NCBI GenBank assembly: GCA_020722705.1
Contig: DYKI01000012.1
Location: 1 to 48,213, forward strand
From: Chthonomonas calidirosea
Lineage (GTDB): Bacteria > Armatimonadota > Chthonomonadetes > Chthonomonadales > CAJBBX01
Direction of reading: 5' to 3'
Length of the DNA stretch: 48,213 nucleotides
Shown here piece after piece: positions 26,065 through 35,432 of this stretch (the stretch's first letter is position 1; every line of letters begins with the position of its first letter). Under the pieces are notes generated by a model that saw only the letters and a list, made by a program, of their open reading frames with translations, ran no database searches and had not been told where the DNA came from. A program made the translations under genes and the position numbers.

Positions 26065-27140
26065 CCGGCCTATTCGAGGGATATCTGTTCGCGTACGTTT
26101 TCTGGGTCTCGCTGTCGCTGGGGTGCCTCGGCTTGCTTTTGCTGCACCACGTGTTCCGCGCCAAGTGGGGCCGGGCAATCCTGCCGGTCCTCGAAGCCGG
26201 GGCAGGGGCGCTCTGGCCAATGGCCGTTCTGATGGTGCCGATCCTGCTGTGGGGCATGCCCGAGTTGTACGAATGGTCGCGGGGCGCGCACGGTGACCCT
26301 ATCTATGAGCATCGCGCAGTCTACCTGAACATTCCATTCTTCGTGGGCCGCACGATTGCCTATTACGCGGTCTGGCTCGGTCTGGCGTCGTTCCTGATCC
26401 GATCGTCGCGCCGGGAACGGCAGACCGGCGATGACCGTTCGGCGCAGAGCAGGGCCAATATCAGCGCGCCGGGGCTGGTCGCATTCGTGCTCACGGTCAC
26501 GTTCGCCATGACGGATTGGGTCATGTCCGTCGAGCATCAGTGGTTCTCCACAATCTACGGCGTCTGGTTCATCACCGGCCAGGGGCTCTCCGCCGTTGCG
26601 CTTGGAGCGCTCTGGCGGCGACGAGCGCCGCAGCTCCCGAATGCCGGCGCAGGTGAGGATCAACATGGAGGCGCTGACTATCCGGTGAGCCGTGATCTGG
26701 GAAACCTGCTCCTCGCCTTCACGTTGACATGGGCATATATCAGCCTGTCCCAGTTCTTGATCATCTGGTCGGCCAATCTGCCCGAGGAGACGACGTTCTA
26801 CTTGAGGCGCACGGGTGGGGGATGGCAGAACCTGGCGGTCGCCCTGATTGTCGGGCAGTTTGCCGTTCCGTTTCTCGCCCTGCTTTCAGGGAAGACCAAA
26901 CGAAGCCCACGTCTGCTGGCATCGGTGGCCGCACTCGCGCTGGCGATGCGGGTCATTGATGTCTACTGGATAGTGGCGCCTTCGGTGCGAGAGGGAAGCG
27001 CCATCCCGACGGCATTCGACATCGGCGCTCTCGTGGGTATTGGCGTCGTCTGGATCGCTGCATTTGCGGTGGGTTTGCGCAGTGCGCAGACGACGAGCCG
27101 CATTGCCCGGCTGCCAGAGGAGGCCATCTCCCATGCATAA
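26061..27140 (+). CDS. actF: Alternative complex III subunit F, membrane protein
   Basis: Second large membrane subunit of ACIII, 359 residues, about ten helices, related to ActC/NrfD. Marks seen are WGMPELYEWSR, YLNIPFFVGRTIAYYAVW, FAMTDWVMSVEHQWFSTIYG, YISLSQFLIIWSANLPEET and VAPSVREG. ACIII structures place it beside ActC, with a possible second proton path but no quinol site. It overlaps actE by ATGA; its last eight bases overlap the next small gene. Confidence 0.94.
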   Translation: MTGLFEGYLFAYVFWVSLSLGCLGLLLLHHVFRAKWGRAILPVLEAGAGALWPMAVLMVPILLWGMPELYEWSRGAHGDPIYEHRAVYLNIPFFVGRTIAYYAVWLGLASFLIRSSRRERQTGDDRSAQSRANISAPGLVAFVLTVTFAMTDWVMSVEHQWFSTIYGVWFITGQGLSAVALGALWRRRAPQLPNAGAGEDQHGGADYPVSRDLGNLLLAFTLTWAYISLSQFLIIWSANLPEETTFYLRRTGGGWQNLAVALIVGQFAVPFLALLSGKTKRSPRLLASVAALALAMRVIDVYWIVAPSVREGSAIPTAFDIGALVGIGVVWIAAFAVGLRSAQTTSRIARLPEEAISHA

Positions 27141-27552
27141 GCGGGATGCCTCGGAGCCGACCGTGTTGGAAGAGGCGCGGCGGGCCGGCCATGAACCGAC
27201 CGATGTCTCCGCCGGATCCATGGTGCGTTGGGGCATTGGGCTGCTCGTGCTGATGTTCGGTTCGATGCTCGCGATGCTGGTTCTGTATATCGCGTTCGGC
27301 GCCCCTTTCCGAGCAAAGCCGGCCGTGACTCAGGAGAATCGCCTCGAGCCCTGGCCGAGACTGCAGTCAAACCCACTGAAGGACATTGCCGAGTTCGAAC
27401 GGGAGCAGACTGAACTGGAGACGGGCTACGCGTGGGTGGATCCCACCCAGGGCCGCGTCAGAATCCCCCTGGATCGGGCAATGGACATCGTGGCGACGAG
27501 GGGTCTGCCGAAATGGCCGGCACCGAAGACGCCGAAAGGGGATGTGCAATGA
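27133..27552 (+). CDS. Small single-helix membrane protein of the ACIII operon
   Basis: A 139-residue protein with one central membrane segment (WGIGLLVLMFGSMLAMLVLYIA, about residues 33-54). The outer C-terminal part contains EPWPRLQSNPLKDIAEFEREQ and GYAWVDPTQGRVRIPLDRAMDIVA. Proteins with this PRLQ..P..DL and IPIDRAM pattern regularly stand between actF and sco genes; they may be an accessory ACIII or oxidase-assembly subunit, but no function is proven. The ATG at 27133 overlaps actF by eight bases, and the stop overlaps the next start by ATGA. Confidence 0.85.
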   Translation: MHKRDASEPTVLEEARRAGHEPTDVSAGSMVRWGIGLLVLMFGSMLAMLVLYIAFGAPFRAKPAVTQENRLEPWPRLQSNPLKDIAEFEREQTELETGYAWVDPTQGRVRIPLDRAMDIVATRGLPKWPAPKTPKGDVQ

Positions 27553-28388
27553 GATTGGCGCGGTGGTGCGCCTGCCTGTTCCTGACCGTTGCGGTCGCCG
27601 CGGTTGCGAATGCACAGGGGCCAAAGTACGATCTGAAGAAGGACGTAATACTCGAACAGCGCTTGAGCGAGAGCATCCCGCTGGGGCTGCGGTTCATGGA
27701 CGAGGGCGGGCGTGACGTCGAGCTCCAGCGCTACTTCGATGGGAAACCGGTTGCCCTGATGATGCCGTTCTACCAGTGCGCCGGGATATGCACGGCCGAA
27801 CTGAACGGGCTCGTCAAGGCGCTCAAGCAGATGAAGCTGAAGCCAGGCCCGGACTTCCGCATTGTGCTGGTCAGCATCAATCCCACCGAAAAGCCCCAGC
27901 TCGCTGCTATGAAGAAGCAAGCATACCTCGCTCAGCTTGGCAGTCCTGAGGCGGGCGATGCGTGGCACTTCCTGACGGGCAAGCAGGAAGCGATCAAGGC
28001 GCTGGCGGATGCGGTCGGTTACCACTACGTTTACGACGCCGAGACGGATCAGTACATCCATCCGCCGGGCCTGATCATTCTGACGCCGAAGGGGAAAATA
28101 TCGCGCGTCTTTGGGAGCGTAGAGTACAACCCTCGTGACCTTCGCCTTGCCATGATCGAGGCCTCCGACGGCAAAATCGGCACCCGTACCGAGCAGGTTC
28201 TGCTTGCCTGCTATCAGTTCGATCCTGCCAAGGGGCGCTACGGGGTCGCGGTTGCGCGCGTCCTGCAGATCGCGGGAGCGGCAACCCTGGCCGTGCTCTG
28301 CGGCTATATCGGCGTGAGTCTGATCCGCGAGCGCATGCGCGCATCGCGTGCTGGAACAACGCAAACAGGCACGGAGGCCGAGGCATAG
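27549..28388 (+). CDS. SCO1/SenC-type copper chaperone, membrane anchored
   Basis: Thioredoxin-like protein that delivers copper to the CuA site of cytochrome oxidase; 279 residues. It has an N-terminal secretion signal (to about residue 24, ending VANAQG), then the SCO fold with Cys77-Ala-Gly-Ile-Cys81 and the distant His171 (QYIHPPGLIIL), the three copper ligands. The usual Pro after the second Cys is absent (CAGICTAE). A C-terminal membrane segment (IAGAATLAVLCGYIGVSLI) is an extra anchor found in SCO proteins of ACIII-oxidase operons. It lies directly before coxB, which encodes its target. The ATG overlaps the preceding stop. Confidence 0.93.
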   Translation: MRLARWCACLFLTVAVAAVANAQGPKYDLKKDVILEQRLSESIPLGLRFMDEGGRDVELQRYFDGKPVALMMPFYQCAGICTAELNGLVKALKQMKLKPGPDFRIVLVSINPTEKPQLAAMKKQAYLAQLGSPEAGDAWHFLTGKQEAIKALADAVGYHYVYDAETDQYIHPPGLIILTPKGKISRVFGSVEYNPRDLRLAMIEASDGKIGTRTEQVLLACYQFDPAKGRYGVAVARVLQIAGAATLAVLCGYIGVSLIRERMRASRAGTTQTGTEAEA

Positions 28389-28392
28389 CCTG

Positions 28393-29376
28393 ATGGACAT
28401 TCCGCTTCTGCCTGAGCAGGCTTCATCGTTCGCCGTAGAGGTGGATGCGATCTACTTCGTGCTGTGGGCGCTCACCATTTTCTTCTCGTTCCTCGTGATG
28501 GCCACGTTGTTCATCCTTGCCTACCGGTACCGTCGCGGAGCACGAGTTGACCGCACGCGTCCCGTGCACTCGGACGTGCGCATCGAGCTGATCTGGAGCA
28601 TCGTGCCGCTGCTGATCGGTCTTGTCGTGTTCGTCTGGTCCGCGCATCTATATGCACGAACGCGCATCCCGCCCGACGACGCCATGCAGGTCTACGTGAT
28701 CGGCAAGCGGTGGATGTGGCAGATGCAGCATATGAACGGCGTGCGCGAGAACGCTGAGCTGCACCTTCCCGTCAACCGCAACGTCAAGCTCACCATGATC
28801 TCGCAGGACGTGATCCACTCGTTCTATGTGCCGGCCTTCCGCGTGAAGCATGACGTCGTTCCGGGCACGTACACGGTGTTGTGGTTCAAGCCCACTCGCG
28901 TCGGTCGGTACAGGCTGTACTGCTCGCAGTATTGCGGGACCCAGCACTCCCAGATGGACGGATGGGTGACCGTGATGGAACCCGACGCATTCGAACGATG
29001 GCTTGCTTCGGGCGGCGAGAAGGGCTCTGAGAAGACCGTCGGTCTGGCTGAAGCCGGCAAGCAGGTCTTCGACCGTATGGCCTGCGGCTCGTGTCATGGC
29101 AGCTCTTCGAAGTTGGGTCCCATCCCGGCGCCTCAGCGCGGCAACTCGCTCAATGGCGTGTTCGGCTCGACGGTGAAGCTGAAAGGCGGTCGGCGGGTTA
29201 AGGCAGACGAAGAGTATCTGAGGGAGTCGATACTGAGACCAAACGAGAAGATCGTTGACGGCTATTGGGCCATCATGCCGTCGTACGAAGGCCAGTTGAC
29301 GGAAGAGCAGGTCCTTCAGTTGATCGCTTACATGAAGACGCTAGGCAAGGCTGAGCCTGCGGGAGGCGCGGAATGA
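28393..29376 (+). CDS. coxB: Cytochrome c oxidase subunit II with C-terminal cytochrome c domain (caa3 type)
   Basis: 327 residues. Two N-terminal membrane helices (about 17-44 and 64-84) precede the periplasmic cupredoxin domain, which holds the CuA ligands His142 ([10 protein letters not shown]), Cys177, Cys181, His185 and Met188 ([12 protein letters not shown]). A fused cytochrome c domain follows with Cys231-Gly-Ser-Cys-His235 and a Met ligand in IMPSYEGQ. The protein therefore accepts electrons through its own heme c, presumably from ActE or ActA, without needing a free cytochrome c. It begins 4 bp after the sco stop and overlaps coxA by ATGA. Confidence 0.96.
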   Translation: MDIPLLPEQASSFAVEVDAIYFVLWALTIFFSFLVMATLFILAYRYRRGARVDRTRPVHSDVRIELIWSIVPLLIGLVVFVWSAHLYARTRIPPDDAMQVYVIGKRWMWQMQHMNGVRENAELHLPVNRNVKLTMISQDVIHSFYVPAFRVKHDVVPGTYTVLWFKPTRVGRYRLYCSQYCGTQHSQMDGWVTVMEPDAFERWLASGGEKGSEKTVGLAEAGKQVFDRMACGSCHGSSSKLGPIPAPQRGNSLNGVFGSTVKLKGGRRVKADEEYLRESILRPNEKIVDGYWAIMPSYEGQLTEEQVLQLIAYMKTLGKAEPAGGAE

Positions 29377-31040
29377 CTCATGTTGCGGGCACGGCAGAGG
29401 CTCGAAGCTATCTGTCGGCGGGTCACACACTCCGGTCGTGGCTCTTTACGCTTGACCATAAGCGCATTGCGATTCTGTATCTGATCAGTATTTCAGCGTT
29501 CTTCGTCGTAGGCGGGCTGGCGGCCGGAGCCGTTCGTGTCGAGCTGATCAGGCCTCGCGGCACGTTCATGTCGAGTGAGATGTACAACCGAATGTTCACG
29601 TTGCACGGGGTGGTGATGATCTTCTTCTTCCTCATCCCTGCGATCCCGGCCATCCTGGGCAACTTCCTCGTTCCACTGATGGTCGGCGCGCGCGATTTGG
29701 CGTTCCCGAGGCTGAACTTACTGAGCTGGTACCTGTACACCGCGGGCGGGCTGATGGCCCTGACGGCGGCGGTGACCGGCGGCGTGGACACCGGCTGGAC
29801 CTTCTATACGCCTTACAGCACTTTCTACAGCAACTCGCAGGTGACCATGACGATCGCAGGGGCTTTCATCGCGGGCTTTTCCTCGATCGCAACGGGCATC
29901 AACTTCATCGTGACCGTCCATAAAATGCGAGCGCCGGGGCAGACCTGGTTTCGGCTGCCGCTGTTCATCTGGGCGCACTACGCCACGAGCATCATCATCG
30001 TGCTGGGGACGCCGGTTGTGGCGATAACCTTGCTGCTGGTTGCGGCCGAGCGGGTCTTCCACATAGGCGTGTTCGATCCTCGCTTCGGTGGCGACCCGGT
30101 GCTGTTCCAGCACCTGTTCTGGTTCTATTCGCATCCGGCTGTCTACATCATGATCCTTCCCGCTATGGGGGTCATCAGCGAAGTGATCGCATGCTTCGCC
30201 CGAAAGCGGGTGTTCGGCTATCACTTCGTTGCCGGGTCGAGCATTGCCATTGCCGTGCTGGGCTTCCTTGTGTGGGGCCACCACATGTTCGTGAGCGGCC
30301 AGTCCATGTATGCGGGCATGGTCTTCTCGTTCTTGAGCTTCCTGGTCGCGATTCCCTCAGCAGTCAAAGTGTTCAACTGGACTGCCACGATTTATAAGGG
30401 TTCGGTGTCGTTCGATGCGCCCATGCTGTTCGCGTTCTGCTTCATCGGGCTGTTTCTGATAGGCGGCTTGACGGGCTTGTTTCTGGCCTCGCTGGCGACG
30501 GACGTGCACCTGACGCACACCTACTTCGTCGTTGCGCACTTCCACTATGTGATGGTCGGCGGAGCAATATCGGCCTACTTTGCCGGCTTGCACTTCTGGT
30601 GGCCGAAGATGACGGGGCGCATGTATCCGGAGACGATCGCTCGAGTCACTGCGGTGATCCTCTTTATGGGCTTCCACCTGACGTTCATCCCGCAGTTCCT
30701 GATGGGGTTTGCGGGCATGCCGCGGCGTTACCACTACTATCCGCCCGAGTTTCAGATGCTGCACGTGCTCTCTACGGCCGGCTCGATCGTGATGGCGGTT
30801 GCTTACCTGCTGCCGGTGATCTACCTTCTGTGGTCGCTGAAGTACGGACGGGTGGCCTCGGCGAACCCGTGGAACGCCACTGGCCTGGAGTGGCAGATAG
30901 CCTCGCCGCCCCCTACCCACAACTTCGCGGAGACGCCGGTCGTCACGGGAGAGCCGTATGACTATGACGATCTGTGTCTGGCGGAGAATGCAGCCGCCGA
31001 CGTTTCTCGGGGCCCATCAAGCACAGGAGCGACCGCGTGA
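29373..31040 (+). CDS. coxA: Cytochrome c oxidase subunit I, A2-type heme-copper oxidase
   Basis: Catalytic subunit that reduces oxygen and pumps protons; 555 residues, twelve helices. All metal ligands are present: His78 (TLHGVVMIF) and His391 for heme a, His389 for heme a3, and His254, His303 and His304 for CuB, with Tyr258 as the His-Tyr cross-link. The helix VI motif is YSHPAVYIM: the D-channel Glu of A1 enzymes is replaced by Ala256, and the preceding Tyr252-Ser253 pair is the mark of the A2 subfamily. With CtaA and CtaB upstream, the enzyme uses heme A. It overlaps coxB by ATGA and coxC by GTGA. Confidence 0.97.
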   Translation: MTHVAGTAEARSYLSAGHTLRSWLFTLDHKRIAILYLISISAFFVVGGLAAGAVRVELIRPRGTFMSSEMYNRMFTLHGVVMIFFFLIPAIPAILGNFLVPLMVGARDLAFPRLNLLSWYLYTAGGLMALTAAVTGGVDTGWTFYTPYSTFYSNSQVTMTIAGAFIAGFSSIATGINFIVTVHKMRAPGQTWFRLPLFIWAHYATSIIIVLGTPVVAITLLLVAAERVFHIGVFDPRFGGDPVLFQHLFWFYSHPAVYIMILPAMGVISEVIACFARKRVFGYHFVAGSSIAIAVLGFLVWGHHMFVSGQSMYAGMVFSFLSFLVAIPSAVKVFNWTATIYKGSVSFDAPMLFAFCFIGLFLIGGLTGLFLASLATDVHLTHTYFVVAHFHYVMVGGAISAYFAGLHFWWPKMTGRMYPETIARVTAVILFMGFHLTFIPQFLMGFAGMPRRYHYYPPEFQMLHVLSTAGSIVMAVAYLLPVIYLLWSLKYGRVASANPWNATGLEWQIASPPPTHNFAETPVVTGEPYDYDDLCLAENAAADVSRGPSSTGATA

Positions 31041-31687
31041 CGGCATCGAGCCACTCGACAGAGTTATCCCATCAGTTCGAGAACGTCGAACAGCAGCAGG
31101 AGGCCTACGTCGTGGGCATGTGGGTGTTCCTCGTGACGGAGATCATGTTCTTCGGAGTGATCTTCTTGACCTACACGGTCTACCGCGTGCTGAACCACTC
31201 GGCGTTCTACGAGGCGCACAACAAGCTCGACATCGGCCTGGGCACCCTGAACACGTTCGTGTTGCTGACCAGCAGCCTGACCATGGCGCTGGCAGTGCAC
31301 TGGGCACAGGTCCGCAACCGGAAGGCGCAGATAGCGGCGCTTGTCACAACCATCGCGCTGGCCTGCGTGTTTCTCGCCGTGAAGGCGGTGGAGTACTCGC
31401 ATAAGTTCGCCCATCATCTGTTTCCCGGCGCCGGATTCGTGTATCCCGACCCATCCATCGCGGACCAGGCGCGCCTTTTCTTCAGCCTGTACTTCGGGGC
31501 AACGGGCCTGCATGCACTGCACGTGGCGATCGGTGTCCTCGTGCTTGGCGCGATGCTGGTTCGCGCCGTGCTGGACCGCGAAGCGAAGGCCGACTACATC
31601 CCTGTCGAGATGACCGGGCTCTACTGGCACTTCGTTGACATTGTCTGGATCTTTCTCTTCCCGCTACTCTATCTCATACCGCGATGA
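31037..31687 (+). CDS. coxC: Cytochrome c oxidase subunit III
   Basis: Membrane subunit of the oxidase, 216 residues with five helices (the short form lacking the first two). Marks are [19 protein letters not shown], the helix with the lipid-binding Glu ([11 protein letters not shown]), [14 protein letters not shown] and the C-terminal [20 protein letters not shown]. The GTG at 31037 is chosen because it overlaps the coxA stop as GTGA, as elsewhere in this operon; a longer in-frame ATG at 30974 lies inside coxA. Confidence 0.96.
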   Translation: MTASSHSTELSHQFENVEQQQEAYVVGMWVFLVTEIMFFGVIFLTYTVYRVLNHSAFYEAHNKLDIGLGTLNTFVLLTSSLTMALAVHWAQVRNRKAQIAALVTTIALACVFLAVKAVEYSHKFAHHLFPGAGFVYPDPSIADQARLFFSLYFGATGLHALHVAIGVLVLGAMLVRAVLDREAKADYIPVEMTGLYWHFVDIVWIFLFPLLYLIPR

Positions 31688-32007
31688 GCGCAATGACCAA
31701 GGAACACATATCCCACGTCCTGCCGATCTCGATCTACCTTCGTTCGTTTGTCGCACTGATGGCGTTGCTGGCGCTGACGCTTGTTGCGGCACGGCTGCCG
31801 TTGGGGACCGGAGCCAACGCCGCCGTGGCCTTCACCATAGCGCTCGCGAAGGCGCTGGTTGTGGTCCTGTACTTCATGCACGTCCGATATGGTACGCGCC
31901 TCGTGTGGCTCTGGGCGGCAGCCGGCTTCTTCTGGCTGATCATTATGTTCGCCATCACGCTTAGCGACTACGTCTTTCGAACAGCGTTGCACGTTGGGGG
32001 CTGGTAA
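31684..32007 (+). CDS. coxD: Cytochrome c oxidase subunit IV-like small membrane protein
   Basis: 107 residues, three hydrophobic helices, with the caa3-type subunit IV pattern YFMHVRYGTRLVWLWAAAGFFW. Proteins of this type help to stabilise the oxidase. The ATG overlaps the coxC stop by ATGA. Last gene of the 14-kb respiratory operon. No clear terminator follows; the next promoter lies 21 bp after the stop. Confidence 0.9.
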   Translation: MSAMTKEHISHVLPISIYLRSFVALMALLALTLVAARLPLGTGANAAVAFTIALAKALVVVLYFMHVRYGTRLVWLWAAAGFFWLIIMFAITLSDYVFRTALHVGGW

Positions 32008-32027
32008 GCCCAGCGCCTTGCAGCTTC

Positions 32028-32056
32028 TTGACATCATGCTCGCGGCTGTCCATAAT
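32028..32056 (+). promoter_or_regulatory. Sigma-70 promoter of the 2-oxoacid dehydrogenase genes
   Basis: TTGACA (32028-32033), a 17-bp spacer, then CATAAT (32051-32056): 6 of 6 and 5 of 6 consensus bases. The start near 32063 gives a leader of about 70 nt before GTG 32132. Confidence 0.85.
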
Positions 32057-32131
32057 GGGCTATCTCGGGCGGGTTGCCGGTATTGGGACCCAAGCGGACC
32101 GGGTAAAACCGCCTGCCTATAGGAGCACAGT

Positions 32132-34114
32132 GTGGGTCATAGGGTCGGGGCGTTGCCTCCGCTTGAGGTGCTTCAGATCATGGAGGCGTCCCGCCAGGGC
32201 GATCGCCGAGAGGGTATCCTGCTCCGGCAGGGTAAGGGCTGGTTCTCCGTTGGCGGTATGGGGCAGGAGGCAATCGCTGCTGTGGCCTATGCCCTGAGGC
32301 CCGATGATCTTCTGTTCTCCTACTACCGTGACCGCGCCCTGTGCCTCGCGCGCGGGTTCACGACGTACGATCTGGCGCTTGAGTTCTTCGCCAAGCGGGA
32401 CTCCTCCAGCGGCGGACGGCAGATGCCGGGCCACCACGGGTCGAAGCGGTTGGGCATTTTCTCGATCGCCACTCCGACAGCCTCTCAGTGCCTCCCAGCC
32501 ACTGGAGCAGCATGGGCCCTCGGCATGGAAGGCCAAGGCCGGGTTGTCGTGTGCTGTGTCGGAGAAGCGGCTGTGCGGCAGGGCGAGTACTACGAAGCCG
32601 TTGCTCTGGCCAGACAGGAACAACTGCCCGTCGTGTTTGTCGTTGAAGACAACGGATATGGGATCAGCACGCCCACCGCCGGCATGAACCCCTATCGGCT
32701 TGGGGTGCTCGACAGCGAGATACTCGTCCAGATCAACGCTCGGGACCCGTTCGTCGTTTACGAAGCCGCCTCCGCCGCCATAGAACGAGCGCGGAGCGGC
32801 GGCGGCCCGACCGTGCTCTGGTGTGAGATGGACCGACTCTGCTCACACACGTCGTCTGACGACCAGCGCGTCTACCGATCCGAGTCCGAGCTGGCTGCGA
32901 TGGAGGAGCGGGACCCCATCAGGCGCTTCGCCGACAGGCTCATCGGTGACGGTATGTTGACGGCAGATGACTGGAAGACCCAGTGTGAGGCAATCGCCAA
33001 GGATGTTGAGGACGCCTACGCAACTGCGCTGTCGGCACCTGATCCCGAGCCCGCGACCGTAGCGAACGGGGCTCTTGGCGACGATTGGGCAATCCCTCCG
33101 ATGCCCGAGGACCTGGTGTCCGAGTTGACCGGCGCTGACGCCATCACAATGGTCACGGCACTGAATATGACGCTGGCGTTCGCCATGCGTCACGATGCGC
33201 GGGTTGTCTTGTTCGGGGAGGACATAGAGGATCCCAAGGGAGGTGTGTTCGGGTTCACGAAAGGCTTGAGCACGGCTTACCCGCAGCGCGTGCGGAACTC
33301 GCCCTTGGCCGAAGCTACGATCATTGGCGTGGGCGTTGGCATGGCTGCAGCCGGCTTGCGGCCGGTGTTCGAGCTGCAGTTCATTGATTTCGTCGGGCCG
33401 GGGTTCAATCAACTCGTCAATCAGGCGAGTACCTTGAGATGGCGCACTTCGGGCGATGAAATCTGCCCCCTGGTGCTGATTGCGCCTTGTGGCGCGTATC
33501 TTCCGGGAGGAGGTATCTGGCACAGCCAGACCAACGAGGGGCTATGGGCGCATGTCCCGGGACTGGCGATCTGCGTTCCCACTACGCCGGGCGATGCAGC
33601 GACGATGCTCTGGGCGGCCATCCATATGGACGATCCTGTGCTGGTTCTCGTCCCGAAACATGTGTTTCGCCGCCGGTCGAGCGTGGCATCCCTTCCCGAC
33701 CTTCAGCCTGGCCGTTGCGCTGTGCGTCGTTCCGGTACCGACGTGACGCTGGTGACCTGGGGCAGCACTGTCATTCTGGCTGACGAGGCCGCCCGAACGG
33801 CGGCAGAAGAGGGCATTTCGGTTGAGGTCATTGACCTGCGGTGGATCGCCCCATGCGACTGGGAAGGGATCGCAGAGTCGGTGGCGCGGACCGGTCGTCT
33901 GGTAGTGCTCCACGAAGACAGCAGGACGGGAGGCGTTGGCGATACAGTGGTTGCCGAGATGACATCACGACCTGAGCGCTGGAACACGTTCCTTGCGCCG
34001 CCGCAGATCGTCGCCCGCACCGACACGCAGGTGCCGTTCTGTCCGATCCTCGAGTATGCAGCTCTTCCCGATCTGCCGCGAGTGATGGATGCTCTGCGAA
34101 CGGTGATGGAGTAG
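32132..34114 (+). CDS. 2-oxoacid dehydrogenase E1 component, alpha and beta subunits fused
   Basis: Thiamine-diphosphate enzyme that decarboxylates a 2-oxoacid and acylates the lipoyl group of E2; 660 residues. Residues 1-310 are E1 alpha: GMGQEAIAAVAYALRPDDLL, MPGHHGSK, and the ThDP motif GEAAVRQGEYYEAV..VVEDNGYGIS, in which the usual GDG is GEA, as in other fused E1 proteins I recall. Residues about 345-660 are E1 beta: VVLFGEDIEDPKGGVFGFTKGL, SPLAEATIIGVGVGMA, FIDFVGPGFNQLVNQA and LIAPCGAYLPGGGIWHSQTNE. Fused forms usually act on branched-chain 2-oxoacids or pyruvate; the choice is open. GTG 32132 has AGGAG 6 nt upstream. E2 follows; no E3 gene is in the window. Confidence 0.92.
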   Translation: MGHRVGALPPLEVLQIMEASRQGDRREGILLRQGKGWFSVGGMGQEAIAAVAYALRPDDLLFSYYRDRALCLARGFTTYDLALEFFAKRDSSSGGRQMPGHHGSKRLGIFSIATPTASQCLPATGAAWALGMEGQGRVVVCCVGEAAVRQGEYYEAVALARQEQLPVVFVVEDNGYGISTPTAGMNPYRLGVLDSEILVQINARDPFVVYEAASAAIERARSGGGPTVLWCEMDRLCSHTSSDDQRVYRSESELAAMEERDPIRRFADRLIGDGMLTADDWKTQCEAIAKDVEDAYATALSAPDPEPATVANGALGDDWAIPPMPEDLVSELTGADAITMVTALNMTLAFAMRHDARVVLFGEDIEDPKGGVFGFTKGLSTAYPQRVRNSPLAEATIIGVGVGMAAAGLRPVFELQFIDFVGPGFNQLVNQASTLRWRTSGDEICPLVLIAPCGAYLPGGGIWHSQTNEGLWAHVPGLAICVPTTPGDAATMLWAAIHMDDPVLVLVPKHVFRRRSSVASLPDLQPGRCAVRRSGTDVTLVTWGSTVILADEAARTAAEEGISVEVIDLRWIAPCDWEGIAESVARTGRLVVLHEDSRTGGVGDTVVAEMTSRPERWNTFLAPPQIVARTDTQVPFCPILEYAALPDLPRVMDALRTVME

Positions 34115-34154
34115 GGCACGGGATGACGCTCTTGAAAGAGACGGACCGACACCC

Positions 34155-35369
34155 GTGAGCATCCTCGATGTGACGATACCGCAGATGGGCGAAGGCCTTC
34201 AGGATGCGCGGCTCATCCGGTTCCTGAAGCAGCCCGGCGATTCCATAGCGCGCGACGAGCCGATCTTCGAGATGGAGACGGACAAGGCGACGATGCAGAT
34301 CGAAGCTCCGGTCTCCGGCGTCTTGCTGGAGTGGCTTGTCGAAGAGAACGCGATCGTGCCCATCGGCGAGGTTGTGGGGCGCATCGAATCGAGCGATGTT
34401 GTCCAACCGCATGAGGAAGCAACGCCGGCCGGACCTATCACGGCTCCGTCGCCCGGGGCGGGCAGACCTGAGCCGGCACGCAGGCCGCGCAATGTGGTCA
34501 TTCCGCCACGGACACGAGCCTATGCGCGCGAATGCGGCCTGACTGACGATGACCTGCTCGGTGTGGTATCCGCTTCCGGTGGCAAGATACTGCCTGCCGA
34601 CATTGATGCATGGCTGGCCTTGAGGCAGAGCGAAGCAGCGCAGTCTGCGGGTGACGCATATGAAGATGTGTTGATGTCCCCTTCGCAGAGGACGCTCGTC
34701 TACAGGCTTCAGCAGCGATCCGGAGAAGTGATACCGGCGAGCGAAGAGGCCGAGGTGGACTGGGCGCCTGTAGATCGCGTACGCCAGTGGTTGAAGACTC
34801 GCGCCCGGGAGACGCGGGGCGAGGCTCCGACGCCTTTCTTGCTGTTTGCGTGGTGCGTGGTTCAGGCGTCAAAGCGTCACGCTGTTCTCCGCTCGACATT
34901 CCAGGGGGGCGGCACCATCCGCCGACATCGTCATCTGCACCTCGGCATTGCGGTTGCGCGCGGCGATGACGAGCTCCTTACGGCCCGAGTCGAGGCCGCT
35001 GACGCTATGGGCTTCGAGGAGTTCGTGCAGGCAGCTTGGCAGGCGATCAAGCGAGCAAGAAATGGTGAGGATCAAGCCTCGGCCCTCATGCAGCTCACGC
35101 TGTCGAACCTGTCCGGATCGGGTGTCATCAGAGCAACACCCCTGGTCGCCGCGCCTGCCGTCGGCACGATCTTCCTGGGCGCAGTCCGCGAACGGCTTGA
35201 GCTGCGCAATGGAGTGGTTCAGGCACGCCGAGTTGCGACCGTGTCGCTGACGTTCGACCACCGAATGATGAACGGGGTCGGCGCAGCGCGTATTCTCGCC
35301 GACATTGCATCGGAAGTTGCTGTCCTCACGCCTGAGGGCTTGGTGGGCCAGTCGGGGATCGTGAAATGA
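34155..35369 (+). CDS. 2-oxoacid dehydrogenase E2 component (dihydrolipoyl acyltransferase)
   Basis: Core acyltransferase of the complex, 404 residues. An N-terminal lipoyl domain carries Lys44 in METDKATMQIEAP. After a Pro/Ala linker, residues about 115-155 are the E1/E3-binding domain (PPRTRAYARECGLTDDDLLG), and the catalytic domain follows from about 175 with LTLSNLSGSGVI and FDHRMMNG. In the latter the active His369 is kept but the usual Asp of HxxxDG is Asn373, and much of the domain is diverged. The start is GTG 34155, 40 bp after the E1 stop, without a strong ribosome binding site. Acyl specificity cannot be given. Confidence 0.9.
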   Translation: MSILDVTIPQMGEGLQDARLIRFLKQPGDSIARDEPIFEMETDKATMQIEAPVSGVLLEWLVEENAIVPIGEVVGRIESSDVVQPHEEATPAGPITAPSPGAGRPEPARRPRNVVIPPRTRAYARECGLTDDDLLGVVSASGGKILPADIDAWLALRQSEAAQSAGDAYEDVLMSPSQRTLVYRLQQRSGEVIPASEEAEVDWAPVDRVRQWLKTRARETRGEAPTPFLLFAWCVVQASKRHAVLRSTFQGGGTIRRHRHLHLGIAVARGDDELLTARVEAADAMGFEEFVQAAWQAIKRARNGEDQASALMQLTLSNLSGSGVIRATPLVAAPAVGTIFLGAVRERLELRNGVVQARRVATVSLTFDHRMMNGVGAARILADIASEVAVLTPEGLVGQSGIVK

Positions 35370-35370
35370 G

Positions 35371-35405
35371 CGACGGGATCAGCGCGTCAGGCGCTGATCC
35401 CGTCG
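35371..35405. terminator. Perfect 15-bp hairpin between convergent E2 and transketolase genes
   Basis: CGACGGGATCAGCGC (35371-35385), loop GTCAG, and its exact reverse complement (35391-35405). It starts 1 bp after the E2 stop and ends 27 bp before the transketolase stop. There is no T-tract; it probably works in both directions. Confidence 0.75.
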
Positions 35406-35432
35406 GCCGGTCGTGTGCGGCTCCGGAAGCCC

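Noticed and set aside
32132..34114. GEA instead of GDG in the ThDP motif of the fused E1 as a sign of inactivity
   Set aside because: Fused E1 proteins of this kind commonly have Glu at that position as far as I recall, and the rest of the motif including the Asn is intact.
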